Shown here in pieces: positions 36,280-41,552 of a stretch of 41,552 nucleotides of DNA. The notes beneath the pieces are model-generated. The model was not told where the DNA came from, did no database searches, and saw only the letters and a list, made by a program, of their open reading frames with translations. Position numbers and translations under genes: made by a program. Each line of letters begins with the position of its first letter. Positions within the stretch are counted from its first letter, which is position 1. The DNA is taken from assembly GCA_024639085.1 (NCBI GenBank), contig JAHEJB010000009.1, positions 1-41,552 on the forward strand. The letters run 5' to 3'. The DNA comes from Rubricoccaceae bacterium (GTDB lineage: Bacteria > Bacteroidota > Rhodothermia > Rhodothermales > Rubricoccaceae).

Positions 36280-37752
36280 GTGTCCTACTCCTCCGTTATC
36301 GACCTCACTGCTCAGGGACAGAAAGAGCAGAAGAGAGACCTCCCCGCCTACCAGCCGTTTCCGGCACCTGATCCGGAGCTTCCGGAAACAACGGCTGATG
36401 CGCTGCCCGAGAACCTCAAAGCCGGATTGAAGGCCATGGGTTGGCCGGGTCTCATGCCCGTTCAGGCCACAGCCATCCCGTACATGCTGGCCGGGCAAGA
36501 CCTCATTGTCCAGTCTCGGACGGGAAGTGGGAAGACGGGCGCCTTCATGCTGCCGTTACTGGAGAGCCTTGATGCGGGCGAGAAAGGCACGCAAGCGCTG
36601 GTACTTTGCCCAACCCGTGAGCTCGCCAAACAGATCCTCGGTGAGTTCGACCGAATGAACAGCGGATTGCCGCAAGAGCATCGTATTCGTACGATCGCGG
36701 TCTATGGCGGAACAGCCTACGGTCCGCAGATCGACGCCTTCAAGGCGGGCGCACAGCTCGTGGTCGGCACGCCGGGCCGCATCCTAGACCATCTCCAGCG
36801 TGGGGCATTGAAGCTCGACAAACTCCGCACGCTCATCCTCGACGAAGCGGACGAGATGCTTTCGATGGGCTTCTACCCGGACATGAAGAAGCTCAAGCGG
36901 TATCTCCCGGACAAACGCGGCGGCTGCATGTTCTCGGCTACGATGCCCTATGCCGTGCAACGCATCGGGCGCGAATTCCTCAAGGAACCCGGCTTCTTAA
37001 CGCTCTCCGGCGGCACCATCCACGTGGACATTATGAGCCACAGGGCCTACCTCGTGGATCCGATGGCGAAGGATCGGACGCTCGTAAAGCTAATCGAGAT
37101 GGAGAATCCGGAGTCCGCGATTGTCTTTACTAATACGAAGCGGGAGGTTGAGTATCTCGCCACGTTCCTATCGAACTACGGGATCGACGCCGCAGGCATC
37201 TCATCTGACCTTTCGCAAAAGGCACGCGAGAAAGTGATGGGTCGCCTTCGCAAAGGCAACCTCCGCATCCTCGTGGCAACCGATGTGGCTGCGCGTGGCA
37301 TCGACGTGTCGGATCTAAGTCACGTTTTTCAGTACGACGTTCCGCAGGACAAGGAGTACTACATTCACCGCGCCGGGCGAACGGCCAGGGCCGGAAAGAG
37401 CGGCGTGGCCATCAGTTTTGTAACCGCCTCAGACAGGAAGGATCTGAAGGAAATCGAACGCAAATACGAGATCGACATGGAATGGAGAGACGTCCCGACG
37501 GACGAAGAAGCGTCCGCGCGCGTAGGTGAGCGCCTCATCAATCTTCTCGAAGACGAATACCGCGAACTCTCCAACCTCGAACGCGAGCGCATCGCCCGGT
37601 TCCTGCCGGTCGTGAAAATGCTTGTTAAGGAAGGAGAACCGGAAATCCTCGCCATGCTGCTGGAAGAGGCCTACGAAGAGAGCCTGCACAATCCGCCGCC
37701 GACACCGAAAAAGGACAATAGCAAGAAGGGAAAAAGCAAAAAGGACGGATGA
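36280..37752 (+). CDS. DEAD-box ATP-dependent RNA helicase
   Basis: VQSRTGSGKTGAFMLPLLE, PTRELAKQI, TPGRILDHL, LDEADEMLSMGF, MFSATMP, IHRAGRTARAG; Lys-rich tail. ORF ATG at 36280. Confidence 0.95.
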   Translation: MSYSSVIDLTAQGQKEQKRDLPAYQPFPAPDPELPETTADALPENLKAGLKAMGWPGLMPVQATAIPYMLAGQDLIVQSRTGSGKTGAFMLPLLESLDAGEKGTQALVLCPTRELAKQILGEFDRMNSGLPQEHRIRTIAVYGGTAYGPQIDAFKAGAQLVVGTPGRILDHLQRGALKLDKLRTLILDEADEMLSMGFYPDMKKLKRYLPDKRGGCMFSATMPYAVQRIGREFLKEPGFLTLSGGTIHVDIMSHRAYLVDPMAKDRTLVKLIEMENPESAIVFTNTKREVEYLATFLSNYGIDAAGISSDLSQKAREKVMGRLRKGNLRILVATDVAARGIDVSDLSHVFQYDVPQDKEYYIHRAGRTARAGKSGVAISFVTASDRKDLKEIERKYEIDMEWRDVPTDEEASARVGERLINLLEDEYRELSNLERERIARFLPVVKMLVKEGEPEILAMLLEEAYEESLHNPPPTPKKDNSKKGKSKKDG

Positions 37753-38684
37753 AGCGGCTCCTACTTATCGCATGTGTTCTGGCCTTTGCGGGATCCGCGA
37801 TGGCGCAGGAAGCGGATTCAACCAGTTTCGACCCAACCGGGCATTTCCGAGTTTACACGGGAGAAGGTCAAGTGGCGCAATTGGACGATATCGTTGCGCG
37901 AATGGGAGGCGTCTATGTCGTTTTCCTTGGCGAACGCCACGACGATCCAACGGCTCACGCGCTGCAGCTGTCTTTGCTGCAGGCGGCGCAGCACGAATAC
38001 CGAGAAACCAGACGAGTTGTGCTGGGGATGGAAATGTTTGAAAGTGACGTCCAGCCCGTGCTGAATGAATACCTCTCGGGACATATTCGCGAGATTGATT
38101 TTCTGAAAGCGGCGCGACCGTGGGGCAACTACGAAACGGACTATAGGCCTCTCGTCGAGTTTGCAAAGGAGTATGGCGTGGATGTCGTCGGCACGAATGC
38201 GCCCGCCCGCTATGTAAGCCTGGCTCGTCGACGTGGATTAACAGCGCTCGATAGCTTGATGAGTTCGTGGCTCACCCTGCCACACGATCTGCCGATCACG
38301 GGAATCAGCCATCTGATTGCCCCTCCATCTTCGACCTATGAAGCCAAGTTCAAAGCAGAAATGGAGGAAATGGGAGCTCACGGTGGGATGCCGGGGATGC
38401 CAAGCGTGGAGGATATGCTGGTTGCCCAAAATCTCCGTGACGCCACGATGGCGTTCTGGATCAAGCGGAATCTGGGGACTCCTCCCACCCTGCTTCTGCA
38501 CGTGAACGGTTCGTTTCACAGTGCAAACTGGCTCGGCATCCCAGAACATCTCATGCCCGAACTGGCCGCGGTCCCCATGCTGGTTGTCACGATGATTCCT
38601 TCAGAAGACATCAACACACCGCCCGAGCCGTCAGACGATGACTTCATCATTCTGACGGATGAAGGAGAAATCCGGGGAGATTGA
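37749..38684 (+). CDS. ChaN-family (heme-regulated lipoprotein-like) protein
   Basis: GGVYVVFLGERHDDPTAHALQLSLLQ...VVLGMEMFESDVQPVLNEYLSGHI; signal peptide; ATGA overlap with helicase stop. Confidence 0.8.
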   Translation: MKRLLLIACVLAFAGSAMAQEADSTSFDPTGHFRVYTGEGQVAQLDDIVARMGGVYVVFLGERHDDPTAHALQLSLLQAAQHEYRETRRVVLGMEMFESDVQPVLNEYLSGHIREIDFLKAARPWGNYETDYRPLVEFAKEYGVDVVGTNAPARYVSLARRRGLTALDSLMSSWLTLPHDLPITGISHLIAPPSSTYEAKFKAEMEEMGAHGGMPGMPSVEDMLVAQNLRDATMAFWIKRNLGTPPTLLLHVNGSFHSANWLGIPEHLMPELAAVPMLVVTMIPSEDINTPPEPSDDDFIILTDEGEIRGD

Positions 38685-38717
38685 CGAGGTTCCGTAGCCA
38701 GGGCTATCGATTAAGAA

Positions 38718-39086
38718 TTACGGAGAACGCAAGATCTTTTCCATCTTGCGCCCTCTGGCCAGCTCGTCCACCAGTTTGTCCAGGTATCTGGCCTGTCTCG
38801 TCAACGGCGTCTCGATGTCTTCGATTCGATAGCCACAGATCACGCCCGTGATCATATGTGCGCTTGGGTTGATGGTGGCCTCAGCAAAGAACTGTTCAAA
38901 CGTTGCCTTCTGTTCGATCAGGCGCTGTAGACGGGCCTCGTCGAAGCCGGTCAGCCAGGAAATGACCTGGTGGAGTTCTTCCACGGTTCGACCCTTTTTC
39001 TCAACCTTCGTGACGTAGTGCGGATAGACGGAGGCGAATGTCAGTTTCGCAACGCGTTCGTCATGTTCCTTTGTGGTCGTCGGCAT
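38718..39086 (-). CDS. DUF2200-family protein
   Basis: RVAKLTFASVYPHYVTKVEKKGRTVEELHQVISWLTGFDEARLQRLIEQKATFEQFFAEATINPSAHMITGVICGYRIEDIETPLTRQARYLDKLVDELARG. Confidence 0.8.
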   Translation of the reverse strand: MPTTTKEHDERVAKLTFASVYPHYVTKVEKKGRTVEELHQVISWLTGFDEARLQRLIEQKATFEQFFAEATINPSAHMITGVICGYRIEDIETPLTRQARYLDKLVDELARGRKMEKILRSP

Positions 39087-39355
39087 GGTTGTGTAGTCGT
39101 TTACGCAGTAAGGCGGCTGAGAGAAGCAAGATCAGCGATGGCGACAGGACGATGCAAGCCCGCAGTGCCCTTCGTACAGTGCAGAGGGGGGTTTTGCTGC
39201 CCTGTCCCCCAACCTTCGTTTATTCGAAGAACACGCTGAAATTTACGCCTTGTCGCATCGGAGGCAGGAGGATGGCTTGGCCCGTGTGCCAACGGGTCCA
39301 CCACACTCCCACCCGCGCTATCTTTCGACCTTTCCCAACAAACCCCTTCCCACAG

Positions 39356-41059
39356 ATGATTCGCTTTGTAGCGCAGGGATTGCTCTGTTTGTCAATGTTG
39401 ACGAGCGCTTGCCGGATAGAACCGAGGAACGAGCTACCGCCGCTCTCCCCCACCGCAACAACCGATGGTCTGACCACACCGGAGGACTCCCTTCTTCTGG
39501 ACAAGCTGGCCCAGTACACGACGGTCCGGCTAGAAGCCGATTTGTCAGGGCTGTCGGATTCCACACAGCAGATGATCCCGCTGCTTATTGAAGCAGCCAA
39601 AGCGATGGACGAAGTATTCCGCTATCAAGCCTACGGCGATCTGGATTCGCTGCTGGCGACGCTTCCAACAGAGGCCGCGAGGCGGTATGTGCACATAAAT
39701 TATGGTCCATGGGACCGGCTGGATGGGAATGCGCCGTTCCTCGAAGGGTTTGGCGAGAAGCCCGCTGGCGCCAACCTGTATCCGCATGACCTCACGACCG
39801 AGGCACTTCTTCAGGCCGCGGACGCCTACCCCGACCAGAACCTGACAAGTTTGTACACGCTGGTCCGCCGAGAGAATGGACGATTGCGCGGAATTCCCTA
39901 CCACCAAGCATTTAGCGAGCAACATCAGCGCGCGGCGAGTTACCTCCGGCAGGCGTCGGAGTTCGCGCAGGATTCTCTGCTTAAGAACTACCTCGTGCTC
40001 CGGGCAGAGGCGCTCGAGACGGACGATTATCAGCCAAGCGACCTGGCGTGGATGGACATGCGGGATAACCCGATTGACATCGTCATCGGCCCGATTGAGA
40101 CCTACGAAGATGCATTAACAGGCTACAAGGCTGCGCATGAGGCATACGTCCTCATCAAAGATCTGGAATGGAGCGGACGACTTCAACGGTTCGCTCGACT
40201 TCTACCTTCCCTCCAGGAAGGATTACCCGTGGACGCTGCATACAAAGCCGAATCGCCGGGGACCGACGCAGATCTAGGCGCCTACGACGCGGTTTACTAC
40301 GCGGGCGATTCCAACGCGGGATCAAAAACCATTGCTATCAATCTCCCGAACGACGAAGAGGTTCAGCTCCAAAAAGGCTCACGACGGTTGCAACTCAAAA
40401 ACGTGATGCGGGCCAAGTTCGACCGCATTCTGATTCCAATCGCAGAGACGCTGATCGCCGAAGATCAGCAGCGACACATTACGTTCGACGCCTTCTTCGG
40501 CAACACGATGTTCCACGAAGTGGCGCACGGTTTGGGCATCAAAAACACGATTACGGACAATGGAACCGTGCGTGAGGCTCTTCGGGATCAGGCTTCCGCG
40601 TTAGAGGAGGGCAAAGCGGATGTCCTCGGATTGTACATGATCCAGAGCCTGATTGAACGCGGCGAATGGGAAGGCGACATCATGGACCATTACGTGACCT
40701 TCGTGGCCTCCATCTTCCGCTCCATCCGTTTTGGCGCATCAAGCGCGCACGGCCGGGCAAACCTGATCCGGTTCAATTTCTTCCGTGAGATAGGCGCAAT
40801 TGAGGCTACCGAGGACGGTCGCTGGCGTGTCGTTCCAGAGAAGATGGCGGAGGCTGTGGACGGCCTATCCAATCGCATCCTCACGCTACAGGGCGACGGC
40901 GACTATGACCTGGTCCAGGCCTTTGTAGGTCAGTACGGCGTAATGAGCGATGAACTGCAGGGCAGCCTCGATGCGGTAAACGACGCTGGCATTCCTGTAG
41001 ATATCGTCTTCGAGCAGGGCGTCGAAGTTCTGGGTCTGGCTCCTCGTGAAGCTGAATAA
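39356..41059 (+). CDS. M49-like zinc peptidase (dipeptidyl-peptidase III-related) putative lipoprotein
   Basis: Start likely Met at 39356 (MIRFVAQGLLCLSMLTSACRIEP lipobox), not the ORF-track start 39038. 'GNTMFHEVAHGLGIKNT' HExxH and 'EEGKADVLGLY' second motif. Confidence 0.75.
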   Translation: MIRFVAQGLLCLSMLTSACRIEPRNELPPLSPTATTDGLTTPEDSLLLDKLAQYTTVRLEADLSGLSDSTQQMIPLLIEAAKAMDEVFRYQAYGDLDSLLATLPTEAARRYVHINYGPWDRLDGNAPFLEGFGEKPAGANLYPHDLTTEALLQAADAYPDQNLTSLYTLVRRENGRLRGIPYHQAFSEQHQRAASYLRQASEFAQDSLLKNYLVLRAEALETDDYQPSDLAWMDMRDNPIDIVIGPIETYEDALTGYKAAHEAYVLIKDLEWSGRLQRFARLLPSLQEGLPVDAAYKAESPGTDADLGAYDAVYYAGDSNAGSKTIAINLPNDEEVQLQKGSRRLQLKNVMRAKFDRILIPIAETLIAEDQQRHITFDAFFGNTMFHEVAHGLGIKNTITDNGTVREALRDQASALEEGKADVLGLYMIQSLIERGEWEGDIMDHYVTFVASIFRSIRFGASSAHGRANLIRFNFFREIGAIEATEDGRWRVVPEKMAEAVDGLSNRILTLQGDGDYDLVQAFVGQYGVMSDELQGSLDAVNDAGIPVDIVFEQGVEVLGLAPREAE

Positions 41060-41065
41060 ACAAAA

Positions 41066-41093
41066 GGGCGATCCTGACAAGTCAGGATCGCCC
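41066..41093. terminator. Bidirectional terminator-like hairpin
   Basis: GGGCGATCCTGAC-AA-GTCAGGATCGCCC perfect 13-bp inverted repeat between convergent genes. Confidence 0.8.
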
Positions 41094-41138
41094 CAAGCCG
41101 AGTAGTCAGGCTGAGCGCAGGAATCCACGCCGTGGTGG

Positions 41139-41552
41139 TTACCCAGACGCCTCGGATGCTTTTCCATTGCGCATTTCATCGACGGACAACGACCCTGCGC
41201 CCGTAATCATCAGGGCCAGAAATCCGGCGATGTACAGCAGGTTGACTTCGATGCCCGGCGGCTGGTTCATAAAGAAGAAGCCGTTCGCCCAATGGAACGA
41301 GAACATGGCGCCGAGCATAACGGCGATAAGGATTACGCTGACGATTGGCACAAACGCACCCGCGACTAATGCTAGTCCACCTGCCGTTTCAATGGCGGCT
41401 ACAAGTGGTCCCATGAGTCCGGGGGCGGGAATGCCAAGTGTTTCGAAAAAGCTAGAGGTGTTTTCGATTCCTCCGGTGAACTTCGTAATACCGTGTGCTG
41501 CCATTGATCCGCCAAGGATCAGGCGCAGAGGGAGAGCTGCATAGCCCTTAAG
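41139..41552 (-). CDS. DoxX-family membrane protein, 5' end truncated by window edge
   Basis: Frame is open past the ORF-track Met: LKGYAALPLRLILGGSMAAHGITKFTGGIENTSSFFETLGIPAPGLMGPLVAAIETAGGLALVAGAFVPIVSV..., typical DoxX pattern. Confidence 0.8.
   Translation of the reverse strand, partial: LKGYAALPLRLILGGSMAAHGITKFTGGIENTSSFFETLGIPAPGLMGPLVAAIETAGGLALVAGAFVPIVSVILIAVMLGAMFSFHWANGFFFMNQPPGIEVNLLYIAGFLALMITGAGSLSVDEMRNGKASEASG

Noticed and set aside
39038-39355. N-terminal extension of the M49-like ORF
   Set aside because: Overlaps the DUF2200 gene on the opposite strand and precedes a clear lipoprotein signal at 39356; most likely not translated.
1-41552. CRISPR arrays, prophage or intact insertion sequences
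   Set aside because: No regularly spaced short repeats, cas, phage structural/integrase or transposase ORFs recognised on either strand.

Overview
41.5 kb bacterial chromosomal window. Gene content suggests a Bacteroidota/Rhodothermota-like genome, but taxonomy is inference only. The backbone is a replication-origin neighbourhood: dnaA-dnaN with a putative oriC at about 30.33-30.78 kb. Genes left of it are mostly minus (dnaN, rplM-rpsI-rpsB-tsf-pyrH-frr, tRNA-Ser, yicC-gmk-rpoZ-coaBC, dnaB). Genes right of it are mostly plus (DUF177-rpmF-plsX-fabH-fabD-fabG, DEAD helicase, ChaN-like). The observations I rate highest are: (1) a tRNA-Ser(GGA) followed on its transcript by two nearly identical 153-bp hairpin-rich tandem repeats, each carrying a copy of the tRNA 3' end, an architecture resembling the E. 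coli tyrT/rtT repeats; (2) an edge-truncated CDS missed by the ORF track that looks like a catalytically degenerate Y-family (ImuB-like) polymerase directly downstream of a LexA-type repressor; (3) an SQR-like / single-Cys DsrC-TusE / DsrE-like / FadL-like sulfur-related cluster with a structured upstream region; (4) a family-4 uracil-DNA glycosylase with no cysteines, so no 4Fe-4S ligands; (5) a plus-strand pilin-like envelope module bracketed by two diverged direct repeats; (6) the putative oriC. No CRISPR array, prophage or intact IS element was recognised. All homology calls are by eye from translations; no searches were run.
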